This document shows, piece by piece, positions 27,521 to 36,477 of a stretch of 64,000 bases of DNA. Position 1 is the first letter of the stretch. Each line of letters opens with the position of its first letter. The stretch is from contig NZ_ML675590.1 of the NCBI RefSeq assembly GCF_007826885.1, forward strand, positions 43,006 to 107,005, given 5' to 3'. This DNA is from Candidatus Nitrosocosmicus arcticus. GTDB taxonomy: Archaea; Thermoproteota; Nitrososphaeria; Nitrososphaerales; Nitrososphaeraceae. The notes below the pieces were generated by a model that was given only the letters and a program-made list of their open reading frames with translations, ran no database searches and was not told where the DNA came from. The position numbers and the translations under genes are program-made.

Positions 27521-28957
27521 TTGTACTTCAAAGAAGGCCTCACCTTTGATGACGTTCTCTTGGTGCCTAAGAAATCACCTATTGTGTCTCGATCACAAAC
27601 TAGTCTAAAAACCCGACTTTCATCAAATGTTAGTCTTAACATTCCGATTATTAGTGCCAACATGGATTCGGTCACGGAATCGAGAATGGCGATCGCACTC
27701 GCAAGAGAGGGGGGGGTAGGGATAATACATAGATTCATGACTATTCAAGATCAAGTAGAACAAGTTTTAAAGGTAAAACGGAGTGAATCTGTTGTCATTG
27801 AACAACCATATACCATTGATCCTGATAGTACTATAAAGGAAGCTAACTCTGTGATGTCAGAAAATGGGATATCCGGATTGTTAGTAAGAGATTCCAACAA
27901 CAAACTGTGTGGTATACTGACACGCAGAGATACTGTATTTGAAAGAAACCTAAATGTATTGGTGTCCGATTTGATGACTAAAGATGTTGTTTCTGCTAAA
28001 GTTGGTACCACTATAGAACAGGCAAAAGAAATTCTTCATAGGAATAAAATTGAGAAACTGCCCGTCATAAATGAAAACGGCGAGATTAGCGGACTTATTA
28101 CTGGGAAAGATATCTTGAAAATGGAGGAATATCCAAATGCTTCAAAAGATAAGAAAGGAAGATTACTTGTCGGGGCGGCGGTAGGAGTAAAGGGTGATTA
28201 CCTGGAAAGAACTGAGTCATTGTTAAACAATGGAGCAGACGTTATTGTTGTGGATATAGCACACGGGCATAGTGACAACGCGATAAATACTGTAAAATTG
28301 ATTAAAAAAGCATTTCCTTCTTGTGAGCTTATAGCTGGAAATATTGCAACAGGAAGGGGAACTGAGGATTTGATAAGAGCAGGGGTTGATGCAGTTAAGG
28401 TAGGTGTTGGATCAGGTTCAATTTGCATCACCAGAATTGTCACTGGTTCTGGGGTTCCTCAATTAACAGCAATTATTGATAGCGTTAAAATGGGCAAGAA
28501 ATATGATATCCCGATTATTTCCGACGGAGGGACTAGAACTTCAGGTGATATGACCAAAGCTTTAGCAGCTGGTTCGTCGTCTGTCATGATAGGAAGTATG
28601 TTTGGAGGAACTGATGAAAGCCCAGGTAAAACCCTGGTCAAAAATGGTAAAAAATATAAAATGTATAGAGGAATGGCATCTTTTTATGCTGCTTTAGGTC
28701 GAAGATATCGAGAAAACCCTGACTCAAGTTCCGATAATGAGGATTTAAATGACTACGTTCCAGAAGGGGTCGAAGCTATGGTGCCGTATAAAGGCAGCGT
28801 AATTGAGATTATAAGGCAACTTGTAGGAGGTGTTAGATCGGGACTAAGTTATTGTGGTGCCAATACAATCGGCGAAATGCAGGAAAATGCAGAATTCATA
28901 AAAATTACTCTCGCTGGTTATAAAGAGAGCCATCCGCACGATGTAGACGTAATTTAA
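27521..28957 (+). CDS. guaB: Inosine-5'-monophosphate dehydrogenase
   Basis: Oxidises IMP to XMP, the committed step to GMP, using NAD. The frame is open from ATG 27500, but family members start 'xFKEGLTFDDVLLVP', and TTG 27521 gives that start with AAGGT 4-8 nt before it. I therefore set the start at 27521 (478 residues). Two CBS domains (about residues 85-210) are inserted in the catalytic barrel. The active-site loop GSGSICITR holds the catalytic Cys (about residue 302), and the flap region carries GRRYREN and 'VPEGVEA'. Purine partners guaA and purA lie nearby. Confidence 0.95.
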   Translation: MYFKEGLTFDDVLLVPKKSPIVSRSQTSLKTRLSSNVSLNIPIISANMDSVTESRMAIALAREGGVGIIHRFMTIQDQVEQVLKVKRSESVVIEQPYTIDPDSTIKEANSVMSENGISGLLVRDSNNKLCGILTRRDTVFERNLNVLVSDLMTKDVVSAKVGTTIEQAKEILHRNKIEKLPVINENGEISGLITGKDILKMEEYPNASKDKKGRLLVGAAVGVKGDYLERTESLLNNGADVIVVDIAHGHSDNAINTVKLIKKAFPSCELIAGNIATGRGTEDLIRAGVDAVKVGVGSGSICITRIVTGSGVPQLTAIIDSVKMGKKYDIPIISDGGTRTSGDMTKALAAGSSSVMIGSMFGGTDESPGKTLVKNGKKYKMYRGMASFYAALGRRYRENPDSSSDNEDLNDYVPEGVEAMVPYKGSVIEIIRQLVGGVRSGLSYCGANTIGEMQENAEFIKITLAGYKESHPHDVDVI

Positions 28958-29563
28958 AATTTTTAATCTCTTTTCTATTCATAAATATTCTGAATGGTGT
29001 ATTTTGTCGTATTTTATAAACTGACAAAAAAATTAGAGGTGAAGCAATTCCCAAGTACACTCCTTTGCCGGGTAGAATAATAGTTGGTATAGCGCTATCT
29101 TTCAGGATTTGACAAAATTCAAGGGTAGAACGAACCACGGGATTTTTTTGTAGTATTGTAGGAAGTCCTCCTGGATTGGCTTTAACCGTAGCCTTCTGGA
29201 AGTAATGTGTGGATTTGCCGTAATAGTGCACATAGCCACGCTTATTGATTCGATATTGTTTATTATTGAACAGTAGGTGCGACTCTTGTTAAGGTCTCGC
29301 AAGGTTTTATCGGCGGATTTGGACTCGAACTATTAATTTAGCGAATCATTCACCATGTTTTTATCTGATCCAAGACGTCTCTATCGAAAGTGATGATCTT
29401 TAAAGGGGAATTAGTTTCAATAAGTTGATTTAATAACATTACTTTCTATATCTACCAAAGTCGGAACGAAATAACATTATGCATGGGCCAAAACCCAGAA
29501 CATTTCCTTCTTTTCGCCTTTTGAAATTGATAACAAAAAATTGATACTTTCGGTCCTTGAGGA
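28958..29563. other. Intergenic stretch with a tRNA-like 3' fragment
   Basis: About 600 bases with open frames on the minus strand (for example 28905-29231) that match nothing I know and overlap guaB. A short sequence at 29310-29330 resembles the T-loop and 3' acceptor of a tRNA, without the rest. Confidence 0.4.
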
Positions 29564-30574
29564 TTATTTGTTACTTCTTCTATCTATTGTGTCCATTATC
29601 TCTGCCCCCGTTCCAATGATGGTCACTGGTAATCCTGTCTCGGATTCAATATTATCCACAAATTCTTTAGCTTTTGCAGATAATTTTGAAAAATCTGTAA
29701 TACCTTTGGATTCTGGGAAAACAATGTCTAGTTTTGTTAACGCCACTTGTGTTGCGCTATTAATCCGAATAGCTTTTTTTGCCAAGTCGTAATCAAAAGG
29801 AGCAGACCTTCGTTGTCTTCCTGTTACGCTTCCGTATTCTAACCAATTTCTTTCCTTTGCTTGCTCAGCACTTATTTCAGAATTTAATGGTCCTTCTCCT
29901 ACTCTAGTAACATATGATTTAAATACAATCAAAACTTCATCTATTTTTTTTGGGCCAACACCTACATCAGAACAAATGGCTGAGGCAGATACATCTTTTG
30001 ATGTTACAAAAGGGTACGTCCCGTGAAAGAGTGACAAAAATGTACCCTGAGTCCCTTCAATTAGTACTTTTTCTTTGTTGTCTATTGAATGGTTAATAGA
30101 ATTGCTAACATCTTCTAAAAATAAAGCAATCTCTGGCAAATCCTTTGCAAGTCTTAGACTTCTCAATGCTCGGTCTGCATTTGCAGGGCCAGTCCCTGTC
30201 CCCGTAGTACCAATCAAATTCTTAAGATGATTACTATTTTTATCCTTATCTTGATGAATTTTTTCTATAATGCCACATTGAAAATCTACAAAAGTCCTAT
30301 CGGTAGTATTGAATGTCTCTATTTCTTTTAATAATATGTTTGGCTCTATGAGGACACCTGCACCAATTAGTAGTCTAGTATCTTTGTTTAATACTGCACT
30401 AGGTAACATTCTAACTTTGAACTCTTTGTTGTTTTGAACAAAAGTATGACCTGCATTAGGGCCCGCACCTCCTCTAGCTGCTATGTCATAATTATCTTTT
30501 ATAGAAAGATAGGCAACTATCTTTCCCTTCCCTTCATCTCCATAAAATCCGCCTACAGTAACTATACAAGGCAT
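29564..30574 (-). CDS. purA: Adenylosuccinate synthetase
   Basis: Joins IMP and aspartate using GTP to make adenylosuccinate, the branch to AMP. The frame continues upstream to 30652, but the true start is ATG 30574, giving MPCIVTVGGFYGDEGKGKIV, the P-loop-like phosphate-binding N-terminus of the family; the extra 26 codons are hydrophobic and unrelated, and an AT-rich TATA-like stretch (about 30599-30608) lies within them at the right distance. Further motifs: GGAGPNAGHT, the 'RMLPSAVLN' block, 'IEGTQGTFLS' and 'GRQRRSAPFD'. 336 residues, the short archaeal form. Confidence 0.95.
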   Translation of the reverse strand: MPCIVTVGGFYGDEGKGKIVAYLSIKDNYDIAARGGAGPNAGHTFVQNNKEFKVRMLPSAVLNKDTRLLIGAGVLIEPNILLKEIETFNTTDRTFVDFQCGIIEKIHQDKDKNSNHLKNLIGTTGTGTGPANADRALRSLRLAKDLPEIALFLEDVSNSINHSIDNKEKVLIEGTQGTFLSLFHGTYPFVTSKDVSASAICSDVGVGPKKIDEVLIVFKSYVTRVGEGPLNSEISAEQAKERNWLEYGSVTGRQRRSAPFDYDLAKKAIRINSATQVALTKLDIVFPESKGITDFSKLSAKAKEFVDNIESETGLPVTIIGTGAEIMDTIDRRSNK

Positions 30575-30781
30575 ACGGTATATTATTAAAAAACATAGAA
30601 TATTTAATCCTAGTAGTTTTAATATTCTCCTTATACGTGAGATGGAATACAAAGATCTTTATCTGAAGTGGAATAAAAATTTTTGATTCATTATGACCGT
30701 TTAGGTGATGTTCTCACTCTTGATGAATTAAAGTCGTGCTAATTGGAAAGAAAAAAATATTGTTGATTTTTTCAGTCTCAT

Positions 30782-31258
30782 GTGGACAAGGATAATCCTG
30801 CATCATCATTTGTAGAAAACATTTTGATAATTTTATCAAATTTACCATCTGGTCTTCGATCTCCTATCATCAAAAGTCGACTGAACGAGTTCTTATCTTT
30901 CGATACGGCAGAAAAAAAAGAAATTATTCAAAATGTTTTTGCAAATTATGGGAAAATTGAAAATCAGTCTTTAATGAATATATTCGATTCTTGGTTGAGC
31001 TCTTTGACTGACATGAAAAGTAGTGAAATTAGTACTATATTCTATTATTATATGATTGAAATTTCACTAAATCCGTCTATAATAGATTCTTTTAAGCACG
31101 ACCTTGTGGCATCACTAACAAGTGTATTGACCAGGTTTCCAACGCACAAAAAAATAAAACTACTTGACTGCTTTTTTGAATCAATCCTTAATACACCCAA
31201 TCCCAAATTAATCCTGAGGATAGTCCCTCCTACTTTGATAGAGATGGTGGATGAATAG
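30782..31258 (+). CDS. Conserved hypothetical helical protein
   Basis: A 158-residue mostly helical soluble protein of unknown function. It begins at GTG and contains repeated hydrophobic heptads (for example 'FVENILIILSNLPSGL', 'KIKLLDCFFESILN'). No metal or nucleotide motif. It lies between purA and the YggX-like gene and is transcribed towards the latter. Confidence 0.55.
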   Translation: MDKDNPASSFVENILIILSNLPSGLRSPIIKSRLNEFLSFDTAEKKEIIQNVFANYGKIENQSLMNIFDSWLSSLTDMKSSEISTIFYYYMIEISLNPSIIDSFKHDLVASLTSVLTRFPTHKKIKLLDCFFESILNTPNPKLILRIVPPTLIEMVDE

Positions 31259-31275
31259 TTACAACTTTGATAAAA

Positions 31276-31521
31276 TTATTTATTTTCCGGTTTTTTTTCT
31301 ATTTCACCTAATGTTTTATCAAAATATCCTTTTTCGTATTTTCTTAAAGCTTTTCTATGTTCTGGTAGGGACATATCTAGTCTCATCTCATTCATAACCA
31401 TGACTGCATAGGTTGTCCATTCCTTCCAACAATCAGGACAAGATGGGTATTTTTGTGATATTTCGTCTTCAACATCACTTTCATTAAATGATTTATTACA
31501 TCTTAGACATGTTTTTGACAT
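31276..31521 (-). CDS. Fe(2+)-trafficking (YggX)-like protein with an N-terminal zinc ribbon
   Basis: An 81-residue protein. The C-terminal two-thirds follows YggX (PF04362), a small protein that guards Fe-S clusters and labile iron: 'WKEWTTYAVMVMNEMRLDMS', then 'EHRKALRKYEKGYFDKTLG' in place of the usual 'D-P-x-A-R-x-F-L...F-F'. The N-terminus is different, with two CxxC pairs (C5/C8 and C28/C31), suggesting zinc or iron binding. ATG start. Function in iron handling is inferred from the family. Confidence 0.72.
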   Translation of the reverse strand: MSKTCLRCNKSFNESDVEDEISQKYPSCPDCWKEWTTYAVMVMNEMRLDMSLPEHRKALRKYEKGYFDKTLGEIEKKPENK

Positions 31522-31644
31522 TACGTTAGTAATTGACGCAAAGGCTATTTATTATATTTTGTATTTATCATGAATTGCTCTTTAAAAGAGTTTCAATTTG
31601 CCTAGTAGATCAATATTTCAAATGATGGGAAAATATAATTTGGA

Positions 31645-32448
31645 TTAATGTTTATTATCTTGACCAATGAAACTGATGAAGTCATTATAGCCCGAATTAA
31701 ATTCGCTCGATACCGTAGATAATAAATTTAGAAATTTTGGATCCTTAGATAAATTCTTTTTCATAAGAGTTTCTACCTGGTGAATAGCAAAAATTACTTT
31801 TTCATTGTTTGTCCCAATATTTGATGATATAATATTATAGTCATTAAATAGAACTGTTATCTTAAATCCTAAAATCAATGAATAGATCTTTATTTTATGC
31901 TCAATTTCTTCTTTCATATCTGCAGTCAAGGGTTTGTCCTGCCCCAATGACAAATTAATAATATAATTCGACGACGTAGTCAAATAATCTGTAATGATGT
32001 TAAAAAACTTGGCTGTAGCCGTCTTTATCGTGTTAGACTGGAAGTGCTTAAATAACAATTCGTGCAACACGATATCGTCGTTATATTTGATAAGAAAATC
32101 TGGTGAATAGGTATATTTATTGCTGAAGATATGGATGAGACCCAAGCTAGTTAATTTGCATTTTTCGTTAGTTACCTGTTGATTCGAAACAACCTTTGAG
32201 TTGGAATCTATGGGAGTGTTATTTGGTTCTATGATACCTTTTTCCATCAGACTGTTTGTTTCAAATGATGTTGTTGAAAGGTTTTCAACCTTCTTATTAA
32301 TTGTAAAACCAAAGAAATTCTTTAATTTCGTTATCTTGTTGTTCGAATCTCTTTGTCTATTATTAATTATATTATATAATATCTTTTTTTCGGAATCCGA
32401 AATTGGAAAATGCCTGATTCGCTGTATCAGGGTGATGAACTCATTCAC
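31645..32448 (-). CDS. Hypothetical protein
   Basis: A 267-residue soluble protein rich in Asn and Lys. The first 45 residues are basic and helical (MNEFITLIQRIRHF, SEKKILYNIINNRQRD); a low-complexity spacer follows, then a helical C-terminal half. No recognised motif and no membrane segment. It is transcribed away from the plastocyanin gene. Confidence 0.55.
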   Translation of the reverse strand: MNEFITLIQRIRHFPISDSEKKILYNIINNRQRDSNNKITKLKNFFGFTINKKVENLSTTSFETNSLMEKGIIEPNNTPIDSNSKVVSNQQVTNEKCKLTSLGLIHIFSNKYTYSPDFLIKYNDDIVLHELLFKHFQSNTIKTATAKFFNIITDYLTTSSNYIINLSLGQDKPLTADMKEEIEHKIKIYSLILGFKITVLFNDYNIISSNIGTNNEKVIFAIHQVETLMKKNLSKDPKFLNLLSTVSSEFNSGYNDFISFIGQDNKH

Positions 32449-32579
32449 TTTATATCCGGTAATTATCTTTGCTGATCAATTGGTTAAATATATTTATTAA
32501 GTGAATTATGATACCTTGTTTCCTACCGCTTTAATCTTATGATATTTATTACCGTAAACTTAATTTAAGATTGATAAAA

Positions 32580-32987
32580 ATGGTAAATAAACCAATTTAT
32601 CTTGCAGCAAGTTTACTTGGAATTCTGAGTGTGATAGCTATTGGGGCAAGCGGAACCGATGATGTTTTTGCTCAATCAGATAAAGTACAGGCATCTATAG
32701 TCCCTGGAGCGTCTACTTTGACCGATACGGCATACAGTCCAAATCCTATTGAAGCCACTGTTGGTCAAACTGTAGTGTGGACAAACGATGATTCCGCATT
32801 CCATACTGTTACATCTGGAATAATTGGGGCACCAGATGCTGGAAAAATGTTTGATTCAGGTTTAGCTGGGCCGACAGCACTTACCGCTAAGGGAAAAACC
32901 TTTGAGCATACATTCGACACTGCAGGCGAATATCCGTATTTTTGTACCTTACATCCTGCGATGGTTGGTACAGTAATAGTAAAATAA
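32580..32987 (+). CDS. Secreted plastocyanin-like blue copper protein
   Basis: An electron carrier of the type I copper class. An in-frame TTG occurs at 32571, but ATG 32580 gives a standard signal peptide (about residues 1-32, ending 'VFAQ'). The mature domain has the four copper ligands: His in SAFHTV (residue 75), then Cys122, His125 and Met128 in YFCTLHPAM. 135 residues in total. Ammonia-oxidising archaea use many such proteins in place of cytochrome c, so a role in the ammonia-oxidising electron chain is likely but not specific to this one. Confidence 0.93.
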   Translation: MVNKPIYLAASLLGILSVIAIGASGTDDVFAQSDKVQASIVPGASTLTDTAYSPNPIEATVGQTVVWTNDDSAFHTVTSGIIGAPDAGKMFDSGLAGPTALTAKGKTFEHTFDTAGEYPYFCTLHPAMVGTVIVK

Positions 32988-32999
32988 AACTCCACACTC

Positions 33000-33007
33000 T
33001 TTTTTTT
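33000..33007 (+). terminator. Poly-T terminator after the plastocyanin gene
   Basis: Eight T residues in a row 13 nt after the stop codon; T-runs end transcription in archaea without needing a hairpin. Confidence 0.5.
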
Positions 33008-33017
33008 ACCTAAATTT

Positions 33018-33635
33018 TTGAAAATCAATCCTAATTCGCTCATCAAGCTACTCAATGAATTTAATTCAAATATAAACAAGATTAGAATCAAATATAGTTT
33101 TTTGACGCTAGATGTTTTAGATTTTCTGTCCGAGAGAGGGATAGTCATAAAAGACAAGATAGTCGAGGCCTCTTCCTATAATAAGATCATAGTTGCATTA
33201 GCTGCAGTTGAATGTGGTGCAGATATTTTGACTGTCTGTAAGTTGATTGACTGGAAGGATTTTGAATTATTTGCTTCTGGGATACTGAAATTTCATAATT
33301 ATGTGGTATACAAAAACTATCGTATTAGGAATCCAACTCGACAAATCGATGTAGTAGGTATAAGATTACAAAATGCTTTAGTTGTAGACTGTAAGCATTG
33401 GAAGAGAACTACCTACTCCGAAATGCTTCGCGCAGTAGATAAACAGAAAGAACGAGGTATTCTCTTTATGGAAAAGAATAAATCGATTAGAATTGAATAT
33501 TCTTATCCAATAGTTATTACTTTTTTGCCTAATGAATTTCGCTATGTAAATCAAGTACCTATAGTTCCAATAAGCTCTCTTAACTCATTTTTAATTGATT
33601 TTGATAATTATAAACAAAATTTTTTTAGGATTTAA
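33018..33635 (+). CDS. PD-(D/E)XK nuclease-like protein
   Basis: A 205-residue protein whose middle has a restriction-endonuclease-type core: FHNYVVYKNYRIRNPTRQID with Asp111, and VVDCKHWKR with Asp124 and Lys126, matching D-(x)n-(D/E)-x-K, preceded by Glu83. This is the pattern of Mrr/RecB-like nucleases. The first 75 residues form a helical N-terminal region without a known match. It has a TTG start and its end overlaps the convergent Nudix gene by 11 bp. It could act in DNA repair or defence; the sequence alone does not say which. Confidence 0.68.
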   Translation: MKINPNSLIKLLNEFNSNINKIRIKYSFLTLDVLDFLSERGIVIKDKIVEASSYNKIIVALAAVECGADILTVCKLIDWKDFELFASGILKFHNYVVYKNYRIRNPTRQIDVVGIRLQNALVVDCKHWKRTTYSEMLRAVDKQKERGILFMEKNKSIRIEYSYPIVITFLPNEFRYVNQVPIVPISSLNSFLIDFDNYKQNFFRI

Positions 33636-34095
33636 TAGGACTTCTTTTCATATTTTCTGTTGTTAGCAGAAATTCATTTGCCATTCTTAAGACTCGTTTA
33701 CTGTTTTCAAACGAAAGTTTTTGTAATGCCTGCTCAAAAGTTTGCCAATCAAAATTTATATGCTCAAATGATAGAACCACTTTCTTTGATTTAGTTTCGG
33801 CCAAATAGTAAATTACTGCTTTATTTACTAATTTTGATTTTTTCCTATATTTATATGAAATTTGTTGTCTGAACCCGTTGATTATTTGAACGTCTTTAAT
33901 TCCAGTCTCTTCTGACACTTCTCTAAAAACGGTATCTATCTCTGTCTCCCCTATTTCCATATTTCCTTTGGGAAAATCCCAATGCCCATAATTATAATTG
34001 AGGATCAAATACATTATTTCGAAATTTTCGTCTACCAAATATAGTACAGCCCCGGCCGAAATTTCATCATACATTGCCTTGAATGAATTTAACAA
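33625..34095 (-). CDS. Nudix hydrolase (Ap4A hydrolase-like)
   Basis: A 156-residue Nudix pyrophosphatase. The Nudix box runs from Gly44 to Gly65: G-x5-E50-x7-R58-E59-x2-E62-E63-x-G65, all required residues present. The N-terminal 'ISAGAVLYLVDE' and 'HWDFPKG' just before the box suggest the bis(5'-nucleosyl)-tetraphosphatase type, which destroys Ap4A or similar alarmone-like dinucleotides. Start is ATG 34095, or ATG 34074 (residue 8). Converges on the nuclease-like gene. Confidence 0.88.
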   Translation of the reverse strand: MLNSFKAMYDEISAGAVLYLVDENFEIMYLILNYNYGHWDFPKGNMEIGETEIDTVFREVSEETGIKDVQIINGFRQQISYKYRKKSKLVNKAVIYYLAETKSKKVVLSFEHINFDWQTFEQALQKLSFENSKRVLRMANEFLLTTENMKRSPIKS

Positions 34096-34151
34096 TTATA
34101 AAAGCGTGTTCATAACCTAACGCTTCCTACACATTAATTGAAAAGGCCCCT

Positions 34152-34304
34152 TTATACAATGTCTTCAATTGTCTCTTTTACGTCATGGTTTGAATCATCT
34201 ATATTAGGGCTATACTTGTGAATATCTTCCCAATCATCAAATGTCATCCAATACCCACAATAGATTAAGTTTTTTTTGTTATCAATTTCTCCGTGCTGAG
34301 GCAT
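34152..34304 (-). CDS. 50-residue acidic protein downstream of the prenyltransferase
   Basis: A complete ATG-to-TAA frame of 51 codons, 40 nt after the stop of the cis-prenyltransferase gene and on the same strand. It encodes an acidic, hydrophilic protein with an aromatic core (LIYCGYWMTFDDWEDIHKYS) that looks like real protein rather than random translation. No family recognised. Likely co-transcribed with uppS. Confidence 0.55.
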   Translation of the reverse strand: MPQHGEIDNKKNLIYCGYWMTFDDWEDIHKYSPNIDDSNHDVKETIEDIV

Positions 34305-34344
34305 TGATCATCTGTGAAGAGTTGATCTAATTTAAATCCTCAAT

Positions 34345-35154
34345 TTATTTACCATATCTTCGAGCTCTATTTTGAAAAGTTCGAATTGCTCGCATCAAAT
34401 CAATTTTTCTAAATTCTGGCCAAAAAATATCAACAAATATGAGTTCACTATATGCACTTTGCCACAGCAAGAATCCACTTAACCGTTTTTCCCCTGATGT
34501 TCTTAAAATCAAATCAGGCTCTGCTTGGGGGAGATGGGCCGTATATAGATTTGCCTCAATTATCTTCTCATCTATATCATCTATTTCAATTTTGTTTTCT
34601 TTAACTGAAATCGCTATTTTTCTAATCGCGTCGATTAATTCCTTCTGTCCACCATATGCAATAGCGATGTTTAAGTACATGTTTTCATAATTTTCTGTTC
34701 TCGTTTCTAACTTACTCAAAATATCTTGCAATCTCTTTGGAAGAATATTGAATTCTCCGATCGATTTTACTCGTATCTGCTTATCATGTATCCTACTATC
34801 ATTATACAAACTAATCAATTTATCCTCGAGCAAGGAGTAAATATTTTCGAGTTCATTTGTTTCCCTATGAAGATTTTCATTTGATAACACATATACTGTA
34901 GTTATTTTTATCCCTAGGTCGTAAATCCAATTTAATAAATCTTCCGCAATATCTGCACCCATTTGATGGCCCTTCACTTTATCAATATCCATTATTTTTG
35001 ACCATCGCCTATTTCCATCTAAAATAATTCCAATGTGTTGAGGGAAGGGAAATTGATTTATTTGGCTTGTCAAGTGTTTTTCATATATTTTATAAATAAG
35101 ATTTTGTCTGGATGTTGAATACAGAAGTTTTAGAATCTTGTCTATTATAGACAT
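34345..35154 (-). CDS. uppS: Cis-prenyltransferase (undecaprenyl/polyprenyl diphosphate synthase)
   Basis: Elongates isoprenoid diphosphates with cis double bonds to make the lipid carrier for glycan transfer. Motifs in order: IGIILDGNRRWSK with catalytic Asp46, 'VYVLSNENLHRE', 'NIAIAYGGQKELIDAIRKI', 'EPDLILRTSGEKRLSGFLLWQSAYSE' and 'IFWPEF'. 269 residues, normal for the archaeal enzyme. In this organism its product likely carries surface and N-glycans. Followed by the 50-residue gene, preceded by DUF373. Confidence 0.95.
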   Translation of the reverse strand: MSIIDKILKLLYSTSRQNLIYKIYEKHLTSQINQFPFPQHIGIILDGNRRWSKIMDIDKVKGHQMGADIAEDLLNWIYDLGIKITTVYVLSNENLHRETNELENIYSLLEDKLISLYNDSRIHDKQIRVKSIGEFNILPKRLQDILSKLETRTENYENMYLNIAIAYGGQKELIDAIRKIAISVKENKIEIDDIDEKIIEANLYTAHLPQAEPDLILRTSGEKRLSGFLLWQSAYSELIFVDIFWPEFRKIDLMRAIRTFQNRARRYGK

Positions 35155-35196
35155 TAGGAAGGATGTTTTATACCTTCACCTATGCTCTAATATATC

Positions 35197-36384
35197 TTAC
35201 TGGTCGTCATGTTTGAGAGCTTCACCACCCTTTCGGTTTCTAAAGTATTGGAATAGAAAAGTTGCCGCTATGAGGGTAACCGCTAAACCGATTAACAATG
35301 AAGAGATTAGATTGAATGGATTTCCACGCTCAGAAATTAGTGAAGTCAATTGCAACATGGGTATGTAAAATAGAGCCAAAACGACCAATCGCAGAATATC
35401 ATATATTATTTTGATACTTCCTTTGAACCAGTTACTCAACAATATCCCTGCGAAGATCGTAGAAATTCCTATCCACAGTAGAGTTATAGTTCCAGTTGCA
35501 AAACTACTTAGCACAACTTTGTTTGTTATGATTGACGTTATCCCTTGATTTGAATCCCATATTTCCTGAGGGATATGAGAAATTCCATTTAAAATTGATG
35601 CTAAAATTATCATTGTGCCAGCAAAGTAAGAAAATACACGGATGAATCCAGAAGGAGTAGGCTTTGACAAAGTGGCTATTGATTTATCTATATCAAATGC
35701 TCTGAGAATAAAAGCCGCACCCAATATGCTGATACCCAATGCAAATGCTTCGCGAGAAAATCCAAAAATTATAGACAAACCGCTCGTAACTAGGAGTGCA
35801 CCGGGAAGGCCTAGAAAAAATTTTGAATATCGCGGATCGTAAAATAAGATTTTGATATATCGAGCTAAAATGGCATAGGAGTATTCTACACTTCTACTTT
35901 GTCTTACTATGATTCTTTGGATAGATATAATTGGAATCCGACCTTGAATCAATGGTATTGCCGTTTCATCGTCTTCTCCATCTGATATTACTACCGCCCC
36001 ATCCGCTTCGTATATACCAAGAACCATGTCGATCTCTTGAGTGATTTTCAAATCTCCCTCAATGCCTCTATTATACTTGCCTGCAACCAAGGCTATTTCC
36101 ACATCGTAACCCTTCATTTTAAATTCTTCATATGATTTTATGGCTCCAAAAATCGCATTACAATCTGAATCTTCTGGATCTTCAATCGCTAACCTTGTTC
36201 CGGCATGAATGCATAGTTCCTTTCCAATAATTGGAGTTTCGAGCCCTCCTTTAATACCTATATCGTCATCTCTGTCTATACAAAATACGATAACCTTAGT
36301 AAAATTTTGCAAAGAACCTATTTTGTTATAATTTTCATTTTTTTTTAAATCTACTTTATTGTCAAGTTGGCCCCATTTAGGCAT
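35197..36384 (-). CDS. DUF373 family membrane protein
   Basis: A 395-residue archaeal protein. A soluble N-terminal domain (about residues 30-180) has the family hallmarks FCIDRDDDIGIKGG, IEDPEDSDCNAIFG and 'VVISDGEDDE'. The rest (about 190-385) contains about five membrane helices and a short basic tail. The DUF373 domain is confined to archaea and has no proven function; the acidic clusters suggest metal or nucleotide binding. Precedes uppS on the same strand with 42 nt between. Confidence 0.92.
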   Translation of the reverse strand: MPKWGQLDNKVDLKKNENYNKIGSLQNFTKVIVFCIDRDDDIGIKGGLETPIIGKELCIHAGTRLAIEDPEDSDCNAIFGAIKSYEEFKMKGYDVEIALVAGKYNRGIEGDLKITQEIDMVLGIYEADGAVVISDGEDDETAIPLIQGRIPIISIQRIIVRQSRSVEYSYAILARYIKILFYDPRYSKFFLGLPGALLVTSGLSIIFGFSREAFALGISILGAAFILRAFDIDKSIATLSKPTPSGFIRVFSYFAGTMIILASILNGISHIPQEIWDSNQGITSIITNKVVLSSFATGTITLLWIGISTIFAGILLSNWFKGSIKIIYDILRLVVLALFYIPMLQLTSLISERGNPFNLISSLLIGLAVTLIAATFLFQYFRNRKGGEALKHDDQ

Positions 36385-36477
36385 TAATGATACAATAGAT
36401 AAAATGCTCTACTATTTAATTAAGTTACTCCATCTTTTCAAAATTTACGGATTAATATTCAAATTAAAGATATGTGA

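Noticed and set aside
28905..29231. Minus-strand 108-codon frame after guaB
   Set aside because: Overlaps the end of guaB in antisense and has no recognisable motif.
29300..29400. Complete tRNA gene at the T-loop-like sequence
   Set aside because: There is no T-stem partner and no 5' acceptor or D-arm in the expected distance.
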